DNA of 62,000 bases from Tubiluchus corallicola (Eukaryota > Priapulida > Priapulimorpha > Priapulimorphida > Tubiluchidae): the NCBI GenBank assembly GCA_030141605.1, contig JAQGDQ010000104.1, forward strand, positions 410,001 to 472,000. The letters are read 5' to 3'. The translations under genes and the position numbers were made by a program. Positions 25,301 through 51,826 of the stretch are shown here, one piece after another (positions within the stretch are counted from its first letter, which is position 1; every line of letters starts with the position of its first letter). The notes below the pieces were generated by a model. That model made no database searches. It was not told the DNA's origin and was given only the letters and a program-made list of their open reading frames with translations.

Positions 25301-25735
25301 TGTCAATATACATCTGCTTAAATTTCCTCCACAGTTTACAGATGGAAATACTGCATAAGTCGAAGGTTTTCATTGCCCACCTTACAGACTTTTGCATGTA
25401 TTCGTGCATACAAATTGTCTGGGTAGTTACTCAAAATTTAATAATCATTGGTTTACTATTACCATTTTTTGTTACCAGTCCATGCAGAGTCTAAAACTTT
25501 TGGCTGTTTAATTACATGTGTTTCTAAATTAAATTGTCTACACTGATTAAAGGAATTCTTCTGTATCAGTTTAGTCATACATTTGTCGTAATTATATATG
25601 TATCAGTAAATCTGTAAAATTTCTAGAATTATCTTTGTTTTATTATGTATGTTTTTAGTTTAGTAAAATGACAGATTGATTTATAATAATAAACTGAGTG
25701 TGTTGTGTAAAGATGTGTGGAGATAAAATAAATTA
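22388..25735 (+). other. T-rich DNA, possible long 3' UTR of the AT-hook gene
   Basis: No coding exon is seen. The region is T-rich on the plus strand, and the first clear AATAAA signals followed by GT-rich sequence are at 25688 and 25727, 3.3 kb after the stop codon. A very long 3' UTR is possible; an unrecognised earlier cleavage signal is equally possible. Confidence 0.35.
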
Positions 25736-25863
25736 GTGTTTTAGTATACTTATTGGTTGTCTGACCATGTATTCATTTCAATTTGTTGAATTTAAACCTT
25801 TATTTCACAATTTCCTCCATATAAAACACTGGTTGAAAAAGTATGAAATAAAAGATAATAAAA

Positions 25864-26322
25864 TACAGACAACCTCGGGTATAAGGTAATCGCTTATAAG
25901 GGACTGCCATCACTGGTCCTGATTTTTCGTAACGTTTTTCATTATAAAAATCGTCGCATATAAGGTACTCGGATACAAGGGAGTTTGGGTTATAAGGGAT
26001 GGTATCTTCAGGTCCTGTGTAATAGAAACCCAGGTAAATTTGCTCGCATGTAAAGGACCCTTTGATCAAATGTTACAATGGCTTGTAATTGGGATGAGTT
26101 TGAATAAACATCGATTTCTATGTTCAGTTCAAGATGACTGGATATGTTTGCATTAAATCGGTATATTACATGCATTGCGACAAACGGTTCATTTGGCATT
26201 AGGCTACCAGATGAGGTATATAGAGCTTGCAGATCAAGATACACCCTTGGTCTGACTCAACTTCGGCTATAAGGGACGATTTTTTCCGGTCCAGAGGTGT
26301 CCTTTATATCTAAGGCTGACTG
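25864..26322. mobile_element. pogo/Tigger-like MITE
   Basis: The left end TACAGACAACCTCGGGTATAA and the reverse of the right end, beginning CAGTCAGCCTTAGATATAA, are imperfect inverted repeats of the CAGTCAACCTCG type known from Tigger/pogo elements. The interior repeats TATAAGG(GA) several times. TA precedes the left end. There is no transposase ORF. Confidence 0.55.
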
Positions 26323-26544
26323 TGTAGCATTCTACAAAAATTAATCACATTACTATATTTAGTTTGCCTGCATCTATAATATGCTATTCTAAGTTAAAAT
26401 TGTTTTAGTTTCGTCTGCCATGAGAAACACTATAATACACAGAACAAGTGTAATAACTTCAGTTACAATAAATACTCTTCCTTATCAAAGTGTTTTTAGA
26501 TAATTTGACATGCTGAAAGGTGCGATAGGAATCAGGCACACAGT

Positions 26545-26775
26545 GGTAGGGATTGCTCAGCGTAAGTACTTGTGGTAAGACCAGAATGTTTTAAGGTAAT
26601 CCTTTGAGAGAAGTACTGAACTGGTAGAGGTGTCTCAGTCATATTTAGATTTGTGTTCATTCTCTCTCAACTATGAAAATGCTGACAAGCACTGCAGCAG
26701 CAAAAACAGTCCACAATAATGAGATTTGAATCTTGATGCCACCATTCAGTTACTGACGAAGCTCTGGATTGCTTA
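26545..26775 (-). repeat. tRNA-derived SINE copy, antisense
   Basis: Shares CTGAACTGG(C/T)AGAGGTG and the block of A- and B-box complements with the copy at 54430-54680, in the same orientation. On the minus strand the B-box-like TTTGAATCTTG is reversed and degraded. Confidence 0.4.
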
Positions 26776-26939
26776 ACTGAGTTGCTAGTAAATGAACAGC
26801 AGTTACTAGCTACTCACCTCTCCTCTCCTATATGACAACAAACCGCTGTCAACTTTCTGTCTGAATCATTAAAATAATTATAGACAATAAAATAAATAAA
26901 GTTATACATGTAATAACTAATACAAGTGTCTGCTACTCT

Positions 26940-27060
26940 CCCTGATTGGACGACCGTGACGTTTCCTATGTCAGACATCACGTGCTGGTTTTCAGCGTCT
27001 TGATTGGTTGTTATGTCGTGTTTGTTTACAAATCTTGTCACGTGACTTATTGTAGGTGAA
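26940..27060 (+). promoter_or_regulatory. OGA promoter region with paired E-boxes and CCAAT boxes
   Basis: Two modules recur about 60 bp apart, each with ATTGG (reverse CCAAT) followed by CACGTG: 26944/26979 and 27004/27039. The second E-box sits in the palindrome GTCACGTGAC, the form bound by USF and MiT/TFE factors. A TGACGT half-CRE-like site lies at about 26956. The block is 250 bp upstream of the OGA start. Spacing and motifs are seen; binding is inferred. Confidence 0.5.
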
Positions 27061-27290
27061 AGTCTGAAAGACGATCGCCATTTTTCATGAACTTCGCAAA
27101 TAGAGAACGTCGAAATTGTTGCTACGCATAAAACTAATTACTGTATAACGTTTCGCGAACGGTGCGAAATTAGTTCATGGACTCGGTATTTGTATGCAAC
27201 ATTCTGTGTCTTTAAGAATAGTATTATGTTTTACTAGTCATTGATTCTCGACCCGACGTACCTGTTCATACGCCCATTGCTGAAGTCGTA

Positions 27291-43278
<15,988 letters not shown>

Positions 43279-43431
43279 GCAAATCTTTGTTAGTCTTAGG
43301 TGCATTTTTCTCTTGTAAATTCGTTGTTATCGTTTTTGTTTTGCAATTAAGAACGTTAGCTTTGATTTGTGAAAGGTTTATAAGTGCACAAACTATGTTT
43401 GTTTATTTTAGGGGGTCTTTGGACGTGGAAG

Positions 43432-43437
43432 AATAAA
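43432..43437 (+). terminator. polyadenylation signal of OGA
   Basis: AATAAA occurs 154 bp after the OGA stop codon; a second lies at 43542-43547. Confidence 0.6.
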
Positions 43438-43751
43438 TTCTGTTTCTTGTCATTTTATTACTGTCGTTATAGCTGTGTGTATGTATTATAAAAATAATAT
43501 TGCATTGTTTAAAATGTGTGCATATGTGAATACTGGAGCATAATAAAATGTTATTTTCAACATTTTTAGCCTGTTGCTTTTCAATTTCTGTAGTGAATTT
43601 GCTCAGTAGTTGATGTGCATTTTTGTACCACTGATTTGATTTGTACAATACAAAATAAGTAGTGGCAGTCACTCTAGGAGGAGCAACACAGCATTGGAAA
43701 TGATGAGAATTTGGCTGGACAGCTTTAAGGGTCGAAATTTGGACTTCTTTA

Positions 43752-43862
43752 ACCACTTGAAAATGCAGTGGCCTAATGGTTGCGACACCTGCAATGTGCC
43801 AGTGGGGTAAGCAGATGGTCCCTGGTTGAAGTTCTACTTTGTCACATGTCCTGTCTTTCAAA
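43752..43862 (+). repeat. tRNA-derived SINE head
   Basis: CAGTGGCCTAATGGTTGCGA (A box) and CTGGTTGAAGTTC (B box) are spaced as in a tRNA promoter. There is no functional tRNA fold by eye. Confidence 0.5.
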
Positions 43863-44146
43863 TTTAGTATCGAAGTTTAATTGTGGTTTTGTAATATCCT
43901 TCAGGACAATAAAATAATATGGTCCAAAGCTTAAGTTTTATGAATAAATCTTGAAGCATCATTGCATTTGGTGTTAAAACCGAGTTATTCTGCAGTTTTG
44001 TGAATAATTCTTGAAACATCTTATTGTATTTGTGGATTAAAACTGCGTCCTTCTACAGTACATTTTGCAAAAAACAGCAAAATTATTAAATTGCCGGCGA
44101 TAATTTTCAATTTATTACGTTGCCGTCATTGACGTTCTACGTGTAG

Positions 44147-44385
44147 TGGCGCGTTCAGAAGTAGAGACTTCTCTCTGAAAGTAAAGTTGCACATTTGAAT
44201 AGCTTCACAACTCTCTGAGAGTAAAGTTGGACCTGTCACTGGCTTGACAACTTTTTTCGCATCTTATTGCGCAAGTTAACTCTATACAAATCTCCCTGAA
44301 TTTGCAATAAGTTCCGAGAGAAGTTGCCAAGCCGTTCACATGCAATTTTACTCTGAGAGAGAAGTTTCTATGACCAAACGCGCCA
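44147..44385. mobile_element. MITE with about 45-bp terminal inverted repeats
   Basis: The left end TGGCGCGTTCAGAAG and the right end CTATGACCAAACGCGCCA are inverted repeats; the similarity continues inward through ACTTCTCTCTGA and AGTAAAGTTGCA. TA lies near both flanks. The size is about 240 bp with no ORF. A stray end, AATGGCGCGTTTG, at about 44457 suggests more copies. It lies between OGA and FAAP100. Confidence 0.65.
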
Positions 44386-44420
44386 TAATAAGCAAAAATT
44401 TTGATTGCACGTCTGTTCGG

Positions 44421-44430
44421 TAGAGGGCGC
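44421..44430 (+). promoter_or_regulatory. CTCF-like core motif
   Basis: TAGAGGGCGC matches the CTCF core YAGRKGGCRS. It lies in the OGA-FAAP100 intergenic space. Similar cores occur at 690 (minus strand), 5386 (one mismatch) and 39725. Matches were found by eye only. Confidence 0.3.
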
Positions 44431-44459
44431 CATGTAATTGCCCCATATCACGTGTTAAT

Positions 44460-46279
44460 GGCGCGTTTGTAAGTAATTTTTTGACTACATCTGTGTGTAA
44501 GTTGACTTTCACGTGAACTAATAGAAGCTGGGCTTACCATAATTATATATATGTAAATGATATGCATAAAACGATACACTAGTAATCACCGTTATGTATC
44601 CTAAGTAAGTAAAATAACTTTACCAATAGAAGTGCGCAAAATTTATTAATATTATTAAAAAAATTTAATTTTTTATTAATTATTTTTCAAATAGAAGTGA
44701 ACTTTTACGTGCGTCTCACATTCACAAAAACACAATTAGCGCTGTAGATTACAAATGGAGCGTTTAATTTCACCGGCCTGTTAGTATTAAATTAAGTTTT
44801 ATGGTGTCATGAGTGCATTGTGCTGTTGACCTTACTTGGGTTTGCTCATAATGGTAAAACCATTTTTTGTGCGATGAAAAGCGGGAGAACAGGCGTCGCT
44901 GCCCTGCTGAGAAGAGATGGCTTTTTGTGTATAATGGCATTGCAAAAGCAACAAGATTATTGTGAGACAGTTTACAAGATAATTCCGTATTGTACATCAT
45001 TAATAAAAACAACTTGTACTTTGAGTTCTGTGCTTTTTTGTAGAGTCTTTCTAGCTTATGTAATTTTGAATATTATATACTATATACACACGATATAAAC
45101 ATAAGTTAGAAAGATTCTATTATGAAGTGCACTTTTAAGCAAAGTGCATTCAATGATGCTGTACAGTAAAAGATCATAGTTACAAATGCACAATTAAGAA
45201 AATGTAATACTAATAAAAATATTTAAAAATTTTGCACAAAACATACAAAACTAATCACCTACGCAAAAAAGATGGTAAAAAATAGATCGTTATTGGAGTC
45301 TATCGAGCAATTCATCGTCAGTGAATCATCATCATCAGGAATAAAGATGAGATACTGGACCAGCTGAGGTGTCTTCCAGGGCTACTTTAGTAGTTGTTCA
45401 TGTGTATATATAGTGCCTGTTCCCTTAACAAATTAAGCAGTTTAACCTGGATGACAGATGAGATATCCAGAAGTTAGTTTTTCTGACGTTACTCATTCAT
45501 TTGTTGACTAAACTTGGTTTGCTTAAAGGAAAACCGAACCCCTTGTCTTAAACTTGTATTATACGACAAAATGCTGTATCTCTCAGTTTTGTTCTGTTCA
45601 GTTGTGACATAGTGTAAACGTTTGAAAGTTCATGTGCGAACACAGCAGTAAACTTGAAGTTTGATTTAAAGGTAAAATTTGGGGGTTTTGTATAGCACAA
45701 AGAAATTTTGTACAGTAGCACTGTATTTTTGCTTTCACAAACACATGTAACACACTTGTGGAATGTTTGTGCTGCTGAAAATTACATTCAATTATGACAT
45801 CATCACTAACTTTGCTCGCTCAGCTTTCATTAAGTTTTTAATGTATTAATTCAATTATCAGAGACAATTTGCCATTATTGGAATTATTACAGCTGTTAAA
45901 ATGCATACTTTTCGCTGTACTTCAATATGGCATATTATCTAAAAAAATTGTACCGTTTTCCTTTTAATTTCTTTGGCAACGTAATTGAATAATTGTTATG
46001 ATTTGGTTTTAGTTAGGTGATTATTTCAATAGATAAACAGAAAACAGATGACTGGGGGAAAGTAACCAGAATCACTACTTTTGCTTACTGAAACCTGTCT
46101 GTATATGGCACACTGTGTCTTGACCTGCAGACAAACTTGAAATGAAATAACGTTTTGTCCGCAGTGTGAATTTGTTCATTTTGTGAGTTTTTAGTGCAAC
46201 CACTATCGAAGCCAGTTTTTTGCAGCATTTTGCCAAACTTACGTTGGTGTCCACTGCGTAGAAGTTTTTGAAATCTGAC
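44460..46279. other. OGA-FAAP100 intergenic DNA
   Basis: AT-rich, with no gene seen. A repeat fragment at 45345-45430 (GAGATACTGGACCAGC) matches the 3' part of the SINE at 60606-61110 and a fragment at 48978. The immediate promoter of the downstream gene shows no clear TATA or E-box. Confidence 0.55.
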
Positions 46280-49200
46280 ATGTCGGCTAAAGAAGTTGTT
46301 TCAGTTACATTTGACAGTTATCGGCTGTCTCTGCTTGATAACGGACAGCTGTATTGTTACAATGATGGAGCCGAGTTAAGGTAAGAGATTGCTAAGTACA
46401 GTCTTACTATTTCACCTAAGTATCGCCTGCATTCATTTCGAATCAATGTTTTGTAGAGAAAATGACTCAAAAATGCTATTCAGGCGTTTTCTCTACAGAG
46501 TAAAAATTGCAAGCATAAGTTCATTTTTAATCATTGATTTAAACCTTCGTGTTCTTACACCTTTAGATGCTAAAACTAACATCTGATTTTTTTTAGCAAA
46601 GACAGTGATAAAACTGATGACGTGTTCGAGTCTCTTCTTGATGCAAATAGTGACAAACCGGAACAAGTTGCTGTTCTATGTGACACTCACCCGAGATCCA
46701 TGTGCCAGATAAGTGAGCGTGTGATTGCCATATGCTCCACAATGGATAACAAGTGGATCATTGACCTATATTCTGTTGAGGTCAGGCAAGGTATTATTTT
46801 GAGGAGAATTCCCAACCGGAGGTGTCAGCTTTGTCAACGTGAGCATCCTTCGAATCATTCCCGCCCGTCTCTTCTACATATATGTAAGGATTCTCACTCC
46901 ACCATGCAGGGACCGTGCAAACTAAACAGTCATTTATTCAATAGTTTTTTGAACTTAGAAGAGCGTCTTATTGCACCAAACATTTTGATCGTTGGTTGTC
47001 CGGATGGATTGATCTATGCTCTTCCGCTGAAATCTTCTGGCTTTCAGGCTCGTATTATTTGTGATTTAGAGCAGTGTGTCATGGATGTTCTGCCGATATC
47101 TTTATGTGTCTCATCACAGACAAACACCAACACTGGTCTAGCAATGATCGGAGTATACGGGAAACTGATCTTGTTGTACAGCGACAGTGATAGAAGTGAC
47201 GTTCTCACAGAAGAAGTGCAGCTAGGAGATTGGGTGTCCGGTGCAGTTGCTAGGAAGAACAAGATCATAGCTGTAGGTCGCAAGGTCGTTCATCTGTGTG
47301 AATTTGACCTTGAACAAACTGACGTTGAGGTCAAGCTAACGAACATTGACATTGATGTTATTCAAGTATCTTGGATTGATGGTGAGTTAGACATTATTAC
47401 TGTAACTGAAGTTGTGTGTAGTGTGGTGAGATTTTAAAACTGTTGCTAATTTATGTCAAAACAAAACTAACTGCAACTAGCTAAGCTGCAAGTTTCAAAG
47501 TTATTAAATTTGTTTGGCAATAGTAAGTTTCTGACAAGGTTAAATAAGTGCATGTCAGCTGCAGATTTCAACGCTTTTTACAGATAACACGGTCAACTTA
47601 ATAAAAAGCAATTCTACCAGCACACAAGTTAGTATAGATGAACTCAAAGCCCATGACGATAGTACACGAACTGTTGAAGAAGCTGGTGATGCCATTACTG
47701 ATATCCTAATGCAGATCAGCGCTTGTGCCAGGAAATTAGCTAAAGTGAGTGAGAAGATAAGACACTAAGTGAAATAAGATTTTGACATGTTTTTGCTTTC
47801 AAAAATGTGTTTTTTCCCATCATGAATACATTGTAACATTTGGTGACCTGCTACAAAAGCTTTAATTCTTATTTTCTTCTCGCATTGAATACTTGGATTA
47901 GGGGAGACCCGGGCAAAGTGGATCACTTAAGGGTTTTCCCTCATAGAGTTCAAGACGTTTGGTCTGTAACAATCAATTACATGCCCTATTCATCCGTAGG
48001 AAACTCTGCTATATTCATGTGGCAAAAAATTATAATTACTATTACTCATTTAACAGATAATTCCGAAATACGAAACCAAAATTTCTAGGGCAAAGTGGAT
48101 CTTTTACGGGCATAGTGGATCATACCGGAGCAGTTGAGCTCAACTAACTAACAATATCTTTTAAATCGATTTTGTTTATTTTGCAAAAGTAAATTGATAT
48201 GAAGCAGCAATGAACCATCCATCATATGTAAAAACAGTAGCGAATAAATCTGCACTAATTGGAATTTATCATCTATAAAAGTGAAAAGTCGCAAGAAAGT
48301 GGGTGAAAAACTTACTTTTGTGTACTGCGCTTAGACAAACTTTGCAAAGGTCGAGGTCGTTTATGCAGAGTACACAGTAGATGATGACGTAACATCACAC
48401 AGTGCATAGACTGCGACGCCTTACACATTTGATCCGCTTTGCGCAGTGATCCACTTTACCCGGGTCTCCCCTATAACAAAAAATGTTACCCAACACCCAT
48501 CATTAGGCTCATGGAACGGGCAGGACTTTTTTCATGCATTACAAATACAATTGTTAAACAACCCCAGTTGCAGTCGTGCAAAGCTGCTTATTTGCAGTGG
48601 AACGTAATAAATGTGAAGAAAGACCCTACAGATGGTCCACTGTTTGATAGGCAGGGTTAATGTTTCAGTTTGCTGGTCTTCAAATAATTTTAGTAATTCA
48701 CTTCTCAAACACTGGAGTACATTCGCATTTGCAGAGTTTCTGGTAATAGAAACTGGTAGTTTTAAATCTTAATGTAAATGAACTTTATATTAGTGATAAT
48801 TAAACCATATTTATATAGAGATGAAGATACGCTGCTTGCAGTTAACGTTAAAGTAGGCCAAAACGTGACTCCTGCATTTTGCCTGTATTTTTTTCAATAC
48901 ACCTTCAGCAGGCTTGACTTGAAACTTTGTTTGCGACATAACTAGAGTCTGACTCATTATCATGAATAGCTATTTGCTATGAGCAACTGGATCAGCTCGG
49001 GTGTCTTGGCAGCATTCAGATGTACAATGTACATATATCCCCTTTGTGACGCAAACAACCAGAATCTGAATAGAGAATGAAACCATTTATAGCAAGTATC
49101 ATTCGTGTAAAGCATGCACTCGAGACCACTCTGCCACGAATCCCTCCTGAATATTCATATTACGTACAGTATTTCTAAATGTTGATCTTTAGGTAAATGA

Positions 49201-49994
49201 AAGCATTTCCAGAAAAGATGACATTGTTAAGGACCTCCAGCACGCTAGCAAGATTTTTTCCACCCTGAATAAGCCGAGTAAGCTACTCAAGTGCGACTTT
49301 AGCATCCGTATTGTGAATTGTTGGCCACGAATAAAACATTATGTAGTAATTGCGCTAAAGAATGTGTCGGATCGACCGTTGTCGTCAAACTGGAAACTTG
49401 CAGTGACCGTATTCGCTGCTGAACAGACTGAAAGTGTCAGTTCTTTTTATCCCTTATCTGGCATTTCCTCTAGGAACAAGCAAAAGATTCCGATAGATGT
49501 GACTGTGATGACTGAACCAAATCGACTGATCGTTAAGTGTTTTCTTGTGTATAGTCTTCCCGCTGATCCCGTCCATGGCGATGCCGCCAAATCGGTGTCG
49601 GCTTGCCTTGCAAAAACAGAATGTTATTTGTTAGACAGATTAGCATTTGACAGAACATTGTTGCAGCAGAACAAGATTGCTGATAGTTGGGTGAATGAGT
49701 TAACCCGTACTCGACCAAGTTACCAGCACATTCTAGCAGACTGTGAGCCAGAAATTTCTTCAGCATCTTCCAACTGCAGGACATTGTCCTGTAACATAAG
49801 ACTGGTCGTTCCTAAGCCAACGTCAGATTTGTTCACCACTGAGTTGTCTGACTTGCTGAATGGTAAGTGAAATATATTTGTAGCTGATGGTTCTTTAATT
49901 TCTGTAAGATAAGCATCATTTTGCTTATCGTTTTTAAATTAGTTTAGTTTCTCTCTTTCTTCGCCCTCTTTCTTGCCTTGCTTTTCTCACTCCC

Positions 49995-50056
<62 letters not shown>

Positions 50057-50159
50057 CTTCTCTCTCCCTCCCTCCATCTCTCTCTCTCTTGCTCTCTCTT
50101 TCTCTCTCACACACACACACACACACTCTCTCCTCTTTCTCTTTCTCGCCTCTCTCTCC

Positions 50160-50200
<41 letters not shown>

Positions 50201-50627
50201 TCTGTCTCTCTTGTACTTTCTTTCTCTTTCTCTTTCTCTTTCTCTTATTGATTTTATGGCTCACTTTGCTACACACACATTAAAATTGTTCATTATATGT
50301 GCTGTTCTTTTCATTGTTTTTATAGATCCCTCACCTGCGATAAAAATCACGAATCAACTATTGCCGAATGCAGACCATCCTACATCAAGTGAAGTTGTGG
50401 GTGTGCTGCCCACTGGTGAACAGATAACTATATTAACAACGGTTCACCACGATTCATTGTCCAAATTTCGTATTCAGATTGTTACTGTGAAAGATGCCAC
50501 ATTGAACCATTTGCGGACTGAGGTGATCGATCGTGTTAAAGAATTACTATTTAAATGTAAACTAAAACCAAGAGTGATCACTGATGCCAACGAGAATTTC
50601 GACGTCATTGTCAGTTGTTGTAATTAA
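46280..50627 (+). CDS. FAAP100: FAAP100-like Fanconi anaemia core complex subunit, 672 aa
   Basis: FAAP100 pairs with FANCB and FANCL in the core complex that monoubiquitinates FANCD2/FANCI during crosslink repair. Exons 46280-46380, 46597-47381, 47584-47744, 49193-49862 and 50326-50627 join in phase with GT-AG introns. The N-terminal half is propeller-like: LDNGQLYCYNDG, then ILIVGCPDGLIYALPLKS and GVYGKLILLYSD, which parallel human FAAP100 (VVLCGLPDGQLCCVILK). A helical/coiled segment follows (about 320-375), then a beta-rich domain with CFLVYSLPAD, parallel to CTLFYSLRE. The end (GVLPTGEQITILTTVHHDSL) parallels the human C-terminus (GVAPDGANVHLIVREVAM). It is shorter than the human protein (881 aa). 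FANCB has a related architecture and is the main alternative. AATAAA lies at 50828. Confidence 0.8.
47901..48471. mobile_element. 571-bp MITE with 26-bp TIRs and TA duplication
   Basis: The ends GGGGAGACCCGGGCAAAG... and ...CTTTACCCGGGTCTCCCC are inverted repeats over 26 bp with one mismatch, flanked by TA at 47899 and 48472. The AAGTGGATC motif recurs inside (48090-48120) as subterminal repeats. There is no transposase ORF. It lies in FAAP100 intron 3. Confidence 0.85.
49975..50245 (+). repeat. compound CT/CA/TTTCTC microsatellite in FAAP100 intron 4
   Basis: About 270 bp of (CT)n with a (CA)10-like block at about 50109-50126 and a TTTCTC run end about 80 bp before the acceptor of the last FAAP100 exon (50326). 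Repeat-frame ORFs here are artefacts. Confidence 0.95.
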
Positions 50628-50827
50628 TTACCTGCATGCAATGGAAAATTTTGTGCAATACTACTGTGATGTTACACTTCAGTTTTAAAGCATTTTAAAT
50701 TCAACTGCAATTTATTTCACTTCAGTAGCGTACTGTAGTAGCACAAAAAATATAAAACGACTTGTCAAATTTAGATCTATTTTATATTGCCCGTACCCAA
50801 GTTATTTTTTATTTTTTTAAAATAACA

Positions 50828-50833
50828 AATAAA
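50828..50833 (+). terminator. polyadenylation signal of FAAP100
   Basis: AATAAA occurs 200 bp after the stop codon at 50627. Confidence 0.55.
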
Positions 50834-51013
50834 TTATTGTTATTACAAAGAATTTGAATGCAAATAATTTATTAATCCTCAAAAATACATAGTGGATTTT
50901 GTAGAATAGCAACAGTCCACAGTAATTACATTTATAGCATTTTAACCTTTCTGACAGTCTGACAGTAAACAGTTACAGAATTATATTTTTCAATACATTA
51001 GTGCAAAATCTGT

Positions 51014-51428
51014 ATCTACATCAGGGGTGTGCAAATTATCTGACTAGCCGAGCCACATTAAACATTCCCGCAATTCCTGTGGGCCACATGCCGTTTGGTC
51101 AAGGAGCCAAGTACAGTAGGACCTAATAGCGATTTTTTGCATCCGATTTGCACACATCATTACTACTGCACTACTACACTCAAGAAACTATTTTAGAAGT
51201 TAATAAAATTTATATTAAAAACCATGTATTTCGTCATGTCCAACAGTGACATTTAAGTGATAATGGTCTAGTAAGGGTTAATGCCATCCGATCTAGAGGA
51301 AAAAACTAACTGCACAATCTTTGCAATATTGGTGCAGACTTCAGCTGGATTGTGTGGGCCGCACTTTCATTACATTGACAAACCTCTTCCGGCCCGCGGG
51401 CCACAGTTTGCACACACCTGATCTACAT
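51014..51428. mobile_element. hAT-type MITE with perfect 8-bp TSD
   Basis: The element at 51022-51420 (399 bp) has ends CAGGGGTGTGCAAA and TTTGCACACACCTG, inverted with one mismatch. ATCTACAT flanks it exactly on both sides (51014-51021 and 51421-51428), the 8-bp duplication expected of hAT transposition. GGCCCGCGGGCCACA near the right end is typical of this abundant animal family. It lies between two convergent genes. Confidence 0.93.
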
Positions 51429-51697
51429 TATGCATAACTTGTATTTTCTGAGTTGCGAGTGCAAGAATGCTTCTTTTTCAAACACTCTTCACGAGTTTTC
51501 CACAACTTTGCTTGACTTTACATGCTTTAAGCTGCAATAATTTTACAAGGTTTGTGAAGCCACTGTCTAAACTCAAGAATGCATGAATTTGTGAATTTCT
51601 GGACACATTGAGAAGGCTTTCGGTGAAGCCATTTATAAGTGTGCAAAACTAATAGACTCATGGCTAAGCCTGTCTAATTAACATTTTTCATTATGCA

Positions 51698-51734
51698 TTT
51701 ATTCTCGGTAATACATTATTTTCTTACATTTATT
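51698..51734 (-). terminator. polyadenylation signals of the minus-strand secreted-protein gene
   Basis: Two AATAAA signals on the minus strand (TTTATT near 51698-51703 and 51729-51734) lie about 100-130 bp after the stop codon at 51827. Confidence 0.5.
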
Positions 51735-51826
51735 CTTGGTAATTATAATATTATTATAGATAATTATAACTGCACCTTGGTGTGGATTTTTGTGATTGTA
51801 GGCATCATTTTCACTTGGCATCCCTT

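Noticed and set aside
43752-43862. Possible tRNA gene
   Set aside because: A- and B-box-like strings are present, but no cloverleaf with a paired acceptor stem could be drawn, so it is treated as a SINE head. The same applies at 20470, 54640 and 60606.
47044-47283. Minus-strand 79-codon ORF
   Set aside because: It is antisense to FAAP100 exon 2.
47840-48088. 82-codon ORF in FAAP100 intron 3
   Set aside because: It runs into the left end of the 571-bp MITE and is repeat-derived.
49944-50283. ORFs rich in Ser-Leu, Arg-Glu and His-Thr
   Set aside because: They are translations of the compound CT/CA microsatellite in FAAP100 intron 4.
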